Shown: one piece after another, positions 1-6,186 of the stretch
Layout: each line of letters starts with the position of its first letter
How positions within the stretch are numbered: position 1 is the stretch's first letter
Assembly (NCBI GenBank): GCA_964568355.1
Contig: CAZMRK010000079.1
Location: forward strand, 1-7,161
DNA: 7,161 nt
Origin: JAJPJX01 sp964568355
Lineage (GTDB): Bacteria > Acidobacteriota > Terriglobia > Bryobacterales > Bryobacteraceae
Reading direction: 5' to 3'
The notes under the pieces: model-generated
Told to the model about the DNA's origin: nothing
Seen by the model: only the letters and a program-made list of their open reading frames with translations
Databases searched by the model: none
Position numbers and translations under genes: made by a program

Positions 1-880
1 CGCCGCGCAGCATCGCTTCCACCACGATGCGCGAGCGGGCTTCGGCCCATAGCGAGGGCACCAGCAGCACGCGCGTGCGCGCCAGAATCCGGTCGATGTC
101 GTCCTCCGGTTCCAGCACGGTGATGTTCGGATAGCGCGCCAGAGCGGCGTAGTCATCCTGGCTGGTGCCCCAGGTGGGCACGGCCGCGAAGCGCGTCTCG
201 GGCATCCGGGCGGCCAGTTCCAGAAAGATGGAAATGCCCTTCACCGCGCAGGGATTCACCAGCGTGACGAACTCGTTCTCGAAGCGCCCCAGTTCGGGCC
301 AGGGCCCCGGTTCGAGCAGCGAGATCGGCACGTGAATCGCCTCGATGCTGCTCCATTTGCGGATATAGTCGGCGACGTACTGGCTCACTCCCACAGCGCC
401 GTCGACGCGCCGCAGCATGGCCGTGTGCGCCTCGCTGAGGAAGGCGCAATCCGGGCCGAAGGGCAGCGCCAGCGTGGCCCGCGCCAGGTAGACCACGCGC
501 GCCTCCCCTGCTTCCAGCGCCGCGCCCAGCAGCAACTGCGTGGGATCGTCGGTCGAGGTCAGGATCACCGCGGGCGCGAACTCCGCGATGCGTTCGGCGA
601 AGTACGTGCGCAGGTGCGGATGGTGCGTAGCCACATGTACCTCCACGCCCTGGTGACGGAAGCGGACTACGCCGCCGCGATCCGCGAGCACGGTGACCGA
701 ACGCGCCGCCAGCTCTTTCAGGAACCCGGCATGTTGCTGCTCGCCGAAGCTGCCGATGCGCGCCACCACCAGGCACTCATGCCCGCGCGCCGCCAGCGCC
801 TCCATCAGCAGCCGGTTGGACTTGTCGCCTCCCCCGTGCGAGGGATAGTAGAGCGAATTTTGCGCCAGCAGAATGCGCAT
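1..880 (-). CDS. Glycosyltransferase, GT4-like GT-B fold (partial, C-terminus outside window)
   Basis: The gene reads leftward from ATG at 880-878 and is still open at base 1, giving 293 residues and no stop. The N-terminus MRILLAQNSLYYPSHGG is the first beta strand and glycine-rich loop of a GT-B glycosyltransferase. The donor-binding half has LVNPCAVKGIS (residues 207-217), where the lysine is expected to contact the nucleotide-sugar phosphate, and an E-x7-E motif at E280 and E288 within PSLWAEARSRIVVEAM. These fit family GT4 enzymes, which move a sugar from an activated donor in the cytoplasm; donor and acceptor cannot be read from sequence. The start codon overlaps the preceding gene's stop (TGATG), and GAAGG lies 7 nt upstream, so translational coupling is likely. 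It is a clear paralogue of the gene at 880-2160, almost colinear through the N-terminal and donor domains. The interior of the E-x7-E motif (ARSRIVV) lacks the GFG of its sister. Whether it has the same C-terminal tail cannot be seen. Confidence 0.9.
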   Translation of the reverse strand, partial: MRILLAQNSLYYPSHGGGDKSNRLLMEALAARGHECLVVARIGSFGEQQHAGFLKELAARSVTVLADRGGVVRFRHQGVEVHVATHHPHLRTYFAERIAEFAPAVILTSTDDPTQLLLGAALEAGEARVVYLARATLALPFGPDCAFLSEAHTAMLRRVDGAVGVSQYVADYIRKWSSIEAIHVPISLLEPGPWPELGRFENEFVTLVNPCAVKGISIFLELAARMPETRFAAVPTWGTSQDDYAALARYPNITVLEPEDDIDRILARTRVLLVPSLWAEARSRIVVEAMLRG

Positions 881-2160
881 CAGTTCGCCTTCGCGCTCCC
901 TCTGCGGCGCAGCCGCTCCAGCAGCAGCGCACGCTTCTCGGGTGAGAGATCCTGCAGCGCGCTGTGCCGTGACGGCGGCGGAGCGGCAGCCGCCGCGTGA
1001 AGCGACCCTAGATACCGTTCGAAATCACCGGCCTGGAGGCCGCCCACGAAAGCCAGCGCCGCCTGGCGCGCGCGATGCGATTCCGCCTGGTAGGCCGCCC
1101 GGTCCGAGAGCAGCTTCTCCACGGCCTGTACCCACGGTTCGATCTCCATCTCCGGAAGCACCGGTGACGGCATCCCACGCTCGTCGAAGCTGGCTTCGTA
1201 GCGCTCGATTCCAGGAGTCGGCACTACCACGCCCGTGCCCATCTGGGCCTCCTGGAGACCGCCGGCGCCGCTCGAAATGACCGGGATTCCGTGCAGCATC
1301 GCTTCCACCACGCTCAGTCCGAAGCCCTCGTACCAGAGCGAGGGCATCAGCAGTACCCGCGTCCGCGCCATCATCTCCACGATATCGCGGCAGTTCGGCA
1401 GGATTGTGATGTTGGGCCGGCGGGCCAGCCCGGCGCGATCGGCGGCCGTGGTGCCCCAGCCCGGCAAAGCGCCGAACTGCTGATGCGGCAGGCGATCGGC
1501 CAGGGCCAGCAGGATCGAAATGCCCTTCACCGCGCAGGGATTGACCAGGGTCAGAAGCCCGCGCTCGAAACAACTGACATCGGGCCACGGACCCTCGCCG
1601 TAGATCGGCGGGTGGATCACCGCCGCGTCGCGCCCGGTGTGTTCGCGGATATACGCGGCCATGTGCTGCCCGATGGCCACCACGCCGGCCGCTCCGGCGA
1701 CCAGGCGCGTACCTTCCTCATCGCGGTTCCAACTGGCGGGGCCGAACGGAAAAAACTGCGGCGTATGCGCCAGGTAGACGACGCGGCCGGGCAGTTCCTG
1801 CGCCGCCGAGCGCAGCAGCAGGTGGCTGATATCTTCGGAGGAAGCCAGCACCCAGTCGGGCTGGAACTCGCGGATCTGCGCGCGCAGCACGGCTGCCTGT
1901 CGGGCGGCGGTTGAATAGACGCGCAGCCGTCCGCGCTCGAAAGCCTCTACGCCTTCTTCGGTGGGGACGGGATGCCAGCCTTCGTAGGTCCGCTCTTCCA
2001 GGCTCTGGCGCTGCCTTCCGGCCGCATCGCCGAGCGCCGAAGCGACGACGCGGCAATCGTGACCGGCTTCCGCCAGGTGCTTCAGCCAGACCAGATTGCT
2101 GCGCGTCGCGCCTCCTCGCGGCGGCAGGTAGGAGGCGTTAGCGGTCAGCAGGATTCGCAA
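880..2160 (-). CDS. Glycosyltransferase, GT4-like GT-B fold, with C-terminal NRPS/PKS-like helical tail
   Basis: This 426-residue protein should transfer a sugar from an activated donor to an unknown acceptor. It shows the GT-B plan: an N-terminal Rossmann strand and loop (MRILLTANASYLPPRGG), LVNPCAVKGIS (205-215) in the donor domain, and E278-x7-E286 in PSLWYEGFGLSVVEAM followed by GIPVISSGAGG, the usual GT4 donor site. The start is TTG at 2160-2158. It is chosen because the N-terminus aligns with the ATG-started paralogue downstream and because GGGAAGG lies 6 nt upstream. The gene overlaps the end of the FkbH gene by 16 nt and the next glycosyltransferase by 1 nt, so the three are probably one transcript. 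After the GT domain, residues about 389-426 form an Ala/Pro linker and a basic helix, LSPEKRALLLERLRRR (405-420), of the kind seen at module borders of NRPS and PKS proteins. The enzyme class is secure; the meaning of the tail is inference. Confidence 0.92.
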   Translation of the reverse strand: MRILLTANASYLPPRGGATRSNLVWLKHLAEAGHDCRVVASALGDAAGRQRQSLEERTYEGWHPVPTEEGVEAFERGRLRVYSTAARQAAVLRAQIREFQPDWVLASSEDISHLLLRSAAQELPGRVVYLAHTPQFFPFGPASWNRDEEGTRLVAGAAGVVAIGQHMAAYIREHTGRDAAVIHPPIYGEGPWPDVSCFERGLLTLVNPCAVKGISILLALADRLPHQQFGALPGWGTTAADRAGLARRPNITILPNCRDIVEMMARTRVLLMPSLWYEGFGLSVVEAMLHGIPVISSGAGGLQEAQMGTGVVVPTPGIERYEASFDERGMPSPVLPEMEIEPWVQAVEKLLSDRAAYQAESHRARQAALAFVGGLQAGDFERYLGSLHAAAAAPPPSRHSALQDLSPEKRALLLERLRRRGSAKAN

Positions 2161-4280
2161 GAGCCGCCTTCCCGGGCCAGCAGTTCGCGCACTTCCTCGT
2201 CGGACATCCCTTCGATCTCCGCGAGAAGCGCCGCGTAGTCATCTCCGCCGCTCTCGGCGATCTGGCTCAACTCGATCGCCTTGGCCGTTTCGGCTACCGT
2301 GAACGAACCGCTGTAGACCAGCTCCATCGAGAGGCTCGCGCCCAGCTCGCTGCGCAGCTCGGCCATCAGCTCGACGGCCAGCAGCGAGTGACCGCCCAGG
2401 TCGAAGAAATCGTCGTTCACGCCCACCGGATGGATGCCCAGGCGGTGGGTCCAGATCCCGGCGATGCGCCGCTCCAGGTCGGTGCGCGGCTCTGCGTAGG
2501 CGGTGCGCAGCGGCGGCCGGCCGCGCGTCGAGCCGAGCACGCTTGCCAGAATCTTCTCCGGTTCGCGCCATTCGCCGGCGATGCGCGCGTAGGGGACGCT
2601 CTTGCGCCCGCCCTGCCTGGCGGCAGGAGCCCGTTCGGCGGGGGCCTGGCGGCGCGCCTGCCCCGGCCGGTAGACGAGCGCGGCGGCGTAGGCCGTGGGG
2701 AAGCGGAAGCGCGGAGCATCGCCGCCGGTATCGCGGAATTCCAGACCGATTTCTTCCAGGAACAGCAGCGCCGGACGGTTCCGCGCGGTGCGGACGAACG
2801 GTAGCTCCACGGTTTCGAGGCCTTTCGCCTGGGCGATGGAGCCGAGCTCGCGCAGCATCCGATGCTCCACACCCCGGCCCAGCGCGCGGCAGCTCAGCAG
2901 AAACATATCCACCACCAGCGCGCGGTCCTCGACGCGGTAGAGCATCAGCCCGGTGAGGCCGTAGGCGCCGAAGCGGTCGCTGACATGAACGGTCCGGCAT
3001 TCCAGATCACCGGAGGCCACCAGCGCCTGGATCTCGGCTTCCGAACGGCGCCGCGTGGTCACGTTCATCTGGTTGGTGCGCTCGGTCAACTGGGCTGCCC
3101 GCCGCAGTTCGCCGGGAGCCAGCGGCGTGATTTCCACCACCAGTTGCAGCGATTCCAAAAATGCTTCGAGACTGGGGGCCTCGGCCTGGGCCCGGCCGCG
3201 CTCGCGCTCTTCGGCGTAGAGCTGATTGCGGCGGCGGTCCTCCTCGGTCACTTTGGCGGAATCGAAGGCCCAGACGTGCCGCAAGAACGCCGGGATCTCC
3301 GCTTCCGGGGGCAGCGTGAGCGCCAGCACGTCCGGGCAATTCGCTTCCACTTCGCTGCACTCTTTGGCGCTGTCGTCCAGCAGGATGAAGCCGTCCAGGC
3401 CCAGGCTCAGCTCCTCGGCCAGTTCTTGCAGGTTGACGGCTTTGGAGTTCCAATTGATGCGCTGGCCGGCGAAGTGCTCGGGGCGCAGGACCATGCCGGG
3501 CTGCAGCGCAAAGGTATCCTGCACATCCTCGGGGTTGTTCTTGCTCACCAGGCAGAGCAGTTTGCCGGCATCGTGCTGGGCCAGCATAAATTCCTGCAGT
3601 GCGCGCCGCTCCGGCCCGATGGTGACGCCCTGCGGTCCATCCTCGCCGCAGACGCCGCTCCACAACGTATCGTCGCAATCGAGCGCGATTACTTTGTAGG
3701 GCCGCAGGCGCAGCGCGTGGATCCTGCGCATGACCATGGTGCCCAGCGCGCAGAAAAACAGCGGCGTATAGGGCACGTGACCCAGTTCGTCGCCGTGGGG
3801 GCTCGATGGATCGGCCACCGGATAAAGCGCCGCGATCTCCGCCGGCGTGATCACGTGGACGGTATCCCAGGCGCCGGCCGCCGCGGCGATGCGCTCCTCC
3901 ATCTCGCGCTGGATCTGGACGGGGAATCCGGGCGAAGCCGGGCAGATGACCACCACCAGCGGAGCCGCGAACGTCCGCGCGGCCGATCCCAGGGCATCGA
4001 GGAAGCGCTCGACATGCTGGCGCAGTTCCTCCTCGCCTGCGGCGGCCCAGTCTTCCAGGCGTACCAGCACCACGTTGGCTCCGTGGCGATTGGTGGCAGC
4101 CAGGCCGGTTGGGTCCAGCAATTGCTGAAACACCTGGCGGTAGAGAGCGAAGCGGATCTCGCCGTTCCAGGATAATTGCCGCATCCAGAAAGCGAGCGTA
4201 TTCCGGATGCTTTCCGCAGTGAAAGTGGCACTGACCGTGAGTGTGAGCGGAGATTCGGGGAGGAAGGGATCGACTGGCAT
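2145..4280 (-). CDS. FkbH-like HAD-IIIC protein with GNAT-like region and C-terminal carrier-protein (PCP/ACP) domain
   Basis: This 711-residue protein has the architecture of FkbH proteins linked to NRPS/PKS pathways. FkbH enzymes take the glyceryl group of 1,3-bisphosphoglycerate, remove phosphate and load it on a carrier protein. Residues 14-80 are the family N-terminus (SATFTAE, NVVLVRLEDW). The HAD core shows motif I D201-C-D203-D204-T205-L-W, motif II S246 in LVSKNN, motif III K280 in NWNSK and motif IV D302-D303. Residues about 375-530 match the GNAT-like region (DRFGAYGLTG, LLSCRALGRGVEHRML). Residues about 597-672 are a carrier domain with the phosphopantetheine serine S632 in DDFFDLGGHSLLAVEL. 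The tail has MSDEEVRELL, typical of ends of NRPS proteins, and finishes SCESC. The ATG at 4280 gives the expected family start, although no clear Shine-Dalgarno precedes it; a long inverted repeat ends 8 nt upstream. Family assignment is firm; the glyceryl substrate is inferred, since related domains also give lactate or other C3 units. Confidence 0.93.
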   Translation of the reverse strand: MPVDPFLPESPLTLTVSATFTAESIRNTLAFWMRQLSWNGEIRFALYRQVFQQLLDPTGLAATNRHGANVVLVRLEDWAAAGEEELRQHVERFLDALGSAARTFAAPLVVVICPASPGFPVQIQREMEERIAAAAGAWDTVHVITPAEIAALYPVADPSSPHGDELGHVPYTPLFFCALGTMVMRRIHALRLRPYKVIALDCDDTLWSGVCGEDGPQGVTIGPERRALQEFMLAQHDAGKLLCLVSKNNPEDVQDTFALQPGMVLRPEHFAGQRINWNSKAVNLQELAEELSLGLDGFILLDDSAKECSEVEANCPDVLALTLPPEAEIPAFLRHVWAFDSAKVTEEDRRRNQLYAEERERGRAQAEAPSLEAFLESLQLVVEITPLAPGELRRAAQLTERTNQMNVTTRRRSEAEIQALVASGDLECRTVHVSDRFGAYGLTGLMLYRVEDRALVVDMFLLSCRALGRGVEHRMLRELGSIAQAKGLETVELPFVRTARNRPALLFLEEIGLEFRDTGGDAPRFRFPTAYAAALVYRPGQARRQAPAERAPAARQGGRKSVPYARIAGEWREPEKILASVLGSTRGRPPLRTAYAEPRTDLERRIAGIWTHRLGIHPVGVNDDFFDLGGHSLLAVELMAELRSELGASLSMELVYSGSFTVAETAKAIELSQIAESGGDDYAALLAEIEGMSDEEVRELLAREGGSCESC
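2161..2173 (-). promoter_or_regulatory. Ribosome binding site deciding the TTG start of the first glycosyltransferase
   Basis: On the minus strand GGGAAGG occupies 2173-2167, six bases before TTG at 2160, inside the last codons of the FkbH gene. The downstream paralogue has a similar GAAGG at 892-888, seven bases before its ATG. This supports TTG as start and coupled translation of the operon. Confidence 0.5.
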
Positions 4281-4288
4281 CGGCTACG

Positions 4289-4364
4289 AGGGCAGCGTCG
4301 CGCAAACGGGACGCCTCAACCGCAAGTCTATCATGCGGCAGGCGGCCTTCGCGGACGCTGCCCT
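4289..4364 (-). repeat. Nested inverted repeat filling the gap upstream of the FkbH gene
   Basis: Perfect 11-base arms lie at 4289-4299 (agggcagcgtc) and 4354-4364 (gacgctgccct). Inside them further arms pair: 4301-4303 with 4351-4353, 4312-4316 (cgcct) with 4340-4344 (aggcg), and 4320-4324 (ccgca) with 4334-4338 (tgcgg) around a 9-base loop. The whole 95-nt space between the TAA of the TIGR03437 gene and the ATG of the FkbH gene is thus nearly one extended hairpin. No T-run follows on either strand, so it is not a classic intrinsic terminator. It could separate the two transcripts, act in the leader RNA of the operon, or be a dispersed palindromic element. Confidence 0.5.
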
Positions 4365-4375
4365 GAGCCGGGCGC

Positions 4376-5698
4376 TTACTTCACGGTGATCAGCGCGCTG
4401 TTGCTTTTTTCTTCATTCACCGAGATCACCAGCGGATAGGTGCCCGGCGACAGGCTGGGGACTTTCAGGTTCACCTGGAAGAGGCCGATGAAGTCCGGGG
4501 TCATCCCGGCGAAAGCCACTTCGGCGGGTACCCCGTTGATGGTGGCGGTGACGATGCCCTTGGGCCGCGAGAGCGGATCCCGGCCGGCGCGGTTGCCGGT
4601 GGCCACCGGGTTGTCGAGCTGTCCGGCGCCGCTCAGATAAGCCACCACGTAGCTGTTGGCGTCCGCGCCGTTATCGGCATTGTTGGTGGAGTAGTCCTGG
4701 TTCTGCACGACTGCGCGCTTCTGCCCGAATTGGAAGATACCGGGCGCCGCCGCGGAGACCGTCACGCTGCCGGCCGGGCTGGAAACGCCGTTCACCGTTA
4801 CGATAACCGGCACCTTGGCGCCCTCGGCGACCTCATAAGGCACCTGCGCATTGATCTGCTCGGGGCTGACGAAGACCAGCGGAGCCGCTTTGCCGCCGAT
4901 GGTCACCGTGGTTCCGCCCAGGCTGGAGGGCAGCGGTACGGTGTTCGCGGTTTGCAGGGAGGTGGCCAGGCTGCTGCCGAAGATGCTGAATAGGGAACCG
5001 GGCGCTACTTTGGGCGTAAAGCTGGCGGCGTGCACCACACCGCCCGCGGAGATCTCCGGCGCGGCCTTCACTTCCAGCGTAAAGGAGCCCACGTAGTCGA
5101 GGTTGTGGTTGCTTTTTGCCTCATTGGGGCTTACGCGGTCCTTGTTGAAAACCGATTCGGCGGAGAATTGAAACGCGGTGAGGGTGACCTCGGTCTGGCC
5201 CGACTGATAGACCAGCGTATTGGGCGATTTTACGGGGTAACCGGTCAAATTCTCCGTATTTCCCGCATAGGCGGCGAAGGGCGGGAAGAACTGGGTGGAG
5301 GCGGCGTTCATCGCGGCCAGCGCCGAGATCTGCGGCGTATCGGACCGGTCGAAGTGGAAATCGATGGTGTAGTAGCCCCAGCTTCGCGAGTTTTCTTTTT
5401 CCACATAGATGGTGTAGGTGTGCGTTCCGGCGGAGAGCGTCAGGTCGACGCCGTTCTGCTGCGGGCCCGGGCCGTTGATAATGGCGCCGTCGAGGTCATC
5501 GCCGCGGACCAGAAAGATGCAGGGATGGCCGCCGTGATTGGTCGTCTTGAAACGGTGCGCACCGACTCCCTGGATCTGACCGTCGGCGTCAGTGGAAAAG
5601 ATCTGGATGGCCGTGAGCTTGACTGCCGCCTGCGCGGAGAATGCGGAGATCGCCAGAAGTCCCAGGCCAAAAAATGAAAAGACTCGTGAAGTGTTCAT
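4376..5698 (-). CDS. Secreted protein with C-terminal TIGR03437 (Solibacter-type) domain
   Basis: This 440-residue exported protein begins with a signal peptide: an arginine at position 5, a hydrophobic stretch at 6-20, and SAQA before a likely cleavage after residue 24. Residues about 25-212 are a beta-rich region I cannot assign; they include segments such as SAGTHTYTIYVEKEN and GYYTIDFHFD that suggest a beta sandwich. From about residue 219 to the end it matches the TIGR03437 family: GGVVHAASFTP, SPEQINAQVPYEV (278-290), APGIFQ (319-323 region) and GLFQVNLKVP (405-414). That family is a large set of paralogues in Solibacter and relatives, usually at the C-terminus of secreted or surface proteins, with unknown molecular function. 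The start is supported by AGGAG five bases before the ATG. The gene lies 95 nt upstream of the FkbH gene on the same strand, but the intervening inverted repeat makes shared transcription uncertain. Its role is unknown; adhesion or extracellular binding would be a guess. Confidence 0.9.
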   Translation of the reverse strand: MNTSRVFSFFGLGLLAISAFSAQAAVKLTAIQIFSTDADGQIQGVGAHRFKTTNHGGHPCIFLVRGDDLDGAIINGPGPQQNGVDLTLSAGTHTYTIYVEKENSRSWGYYTIDFHFDRSDTPQISALAAMNAASTQFFPPFAAYAGNTENLTGYPVKSPNTLVYQSGQTEVTLTAFQFSAESVFNKDRVSPNEAKSNHNLDYVGSFTLEVKAAPEISAGGVVHAASFTPKVAPGSLFSIFGSSLATSLQTANTVPLPSSLGGTTVTIGGKAAPLVFVSPEQINAQVPYEVAEGAKVPVIVTVNGVSSPAGSVTVSAAAPGIFQFGQKRAVVQNQDYSTNNADNGADANSYVVAYLSGAGQLDNPVATGNRAGRDPLSRPKGIVTATINGVPAEVAFAGMTPDFIGLFQVNLKVPSLSPGTYPLVISVNEEKSNSALITVK

Positions 5699-5699
5699 G

Positions 5700-5727
5700 T
5701 TCGCTCCTGGCCGTAACGCGGAGCGAA
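5700..5727 (-). promoter_or_regulatory. Possible hairpin masking the ribosome binding site of the TIGR03437 gene
   Basis: Arms ttcgctcc at 5700-5707 and ggagcgaa at 5720-5727 are exact reverse complements with a 12-base loop. In the minus-strand mRNA the 3' arm contains the GGAG of the Shine-Dalgarno sequence and ends one base before the ATG at 5698. Folding of this stem would block initiation. The complementarity is seen directly; a regulatory role is inferred. Confidence 0.4.
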
Positions 5728-5781
5728 GCGAAAGAGTGTGTCAGTCCTGCGGAGGTTCCGGTTTTAGGTGAAACTGGAGGT

Positions 5782-6186
5782 ATGGGTTTTCTCGACAACC
5801 TGGAAAATAACCTGAAGAGCCTGGAGTCGCAGGACGAATCCAGCGGACGGGAGCAGGTGAAGCAGAGGGAGTCCGCGCGCCAGGAGGTGCTGGCGGCGGC
5901 GCCCTATGCGGAGCTCCTGAAGAGCTCGCCGTATACGGCGGAGCTGCTCAAACAGGTTACCCGCGCGGGCCACGCCGCCCGCATGAAGGTCCATCTGGCC
6001 TGGCTAGGCACCACGCTGCGCCTGGAGGCCAGGGAGCACCGGCTGGAGTTGCGCCCGACGCCTGCCGGTGTGGTGGCGGTGTTCCTGGACGGCAGGCGGG
6101 AAGCCCAGACGCAGCCGGTGGATTTCGAAGCCGATCCCCGGAAGCTGGCCGAAGAATGGGTTCAATCGGTTATGGCAGCCGGGTAG
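5782..6186 (+). CDS. Conserved-type hypothetical protein, small and cytoplasmic
   Basis: The 134-residue product starts MGFLDNLENNLKSLES and resembles short hypothetical proteins I associate with acidobacteria, but I know no function for it. Residues 1-45 are charged and helical, rich in Glu, Gln and Arg. Residues about 55-125 look like a compact alpha/beta domain: VHLAWLGTTLRLEAREHRLELRP in pieces suggests paired beta strands, followed by VVAVFLDGRREA and a final helix AEEWVQSVMAAG. There is no signal peptide or membrane segment. ATG at 5782 is chosen because it begins the recognisable N-terminus; the reading frame stays open upstream to 5641 but that part runs antisense through the start of the neighbouring secreted-protein gene. 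GGAGG sits only one base before the ATG, an unusually short spacing; AGGTG eleven bases upstream is an alternative. The gene diverges from the TIGR03437 gene and converges on the NTF2-like gene, overlapping it by 17 nt. Confidence 0.82.
   Translation: MGFLDNLENNLKSLESQDESSGREQVKQRESARQEVLAAAPYAELLKSSPYTAELLKQVTRAGHAARMKVHLAWLGTTLRLEAREHRLELRPTPAGVVAVFLDGRREAQTQPVDFEADPRKLAEEWVQSVMAAG

Noticed and set aside
153..1000. Open frames of over 200 codons on both strands across the glycosyltransferase at the left edge
   Set aside because: The true frame here is open to the edge of the window and encodes a full GT-B donor domain; the others are compositional shadows.
1291..1914. A 207-codon plus-strand frame across the first glycosyltransferase
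   Set aside because: Antisense shadow without domains; the opposite frame has the E-x7-E and VKG motifs.
2148..2228. The FkbH C-terminus as a fused RiPP precursor (leader helix, GG, Cys-rich core)
   Set aside because: The helix is better explained as an NRPS-type tail and the core would be only five residues; no RiPP enzyme gene is in view.
2862..4175. A 437-codon open frame on the plus strand, antisense to the FkbH gene
   Set aside because: Its translation has no recognisable motif and is rich in His, Gln and Arg, as expected for the complement of a GC-rich gene; the minus-strand frame has complete family motifs.
3007..4305. A 432-codon minus-strand frame overlapping the FkbH gene
   Set aside because: It is an out-of-frame shadow with low-complexity Arg/Gly/Ala content and no motifs.
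5739..5744. CTGACA on the minus strand as a -35 box for the TIGR03437 gene
   Set aside because: No acceptable -10 sequence lies about 17 bases further on, so a promoter call is not supported.
5641..5781. A longer version of the small hypothetical protein starting at 5641
   Set aside because: The extra 47 codons run antisense through the signal peptide of the TIGR03437 gene, and the recognisable N-terminus begins at 5782.
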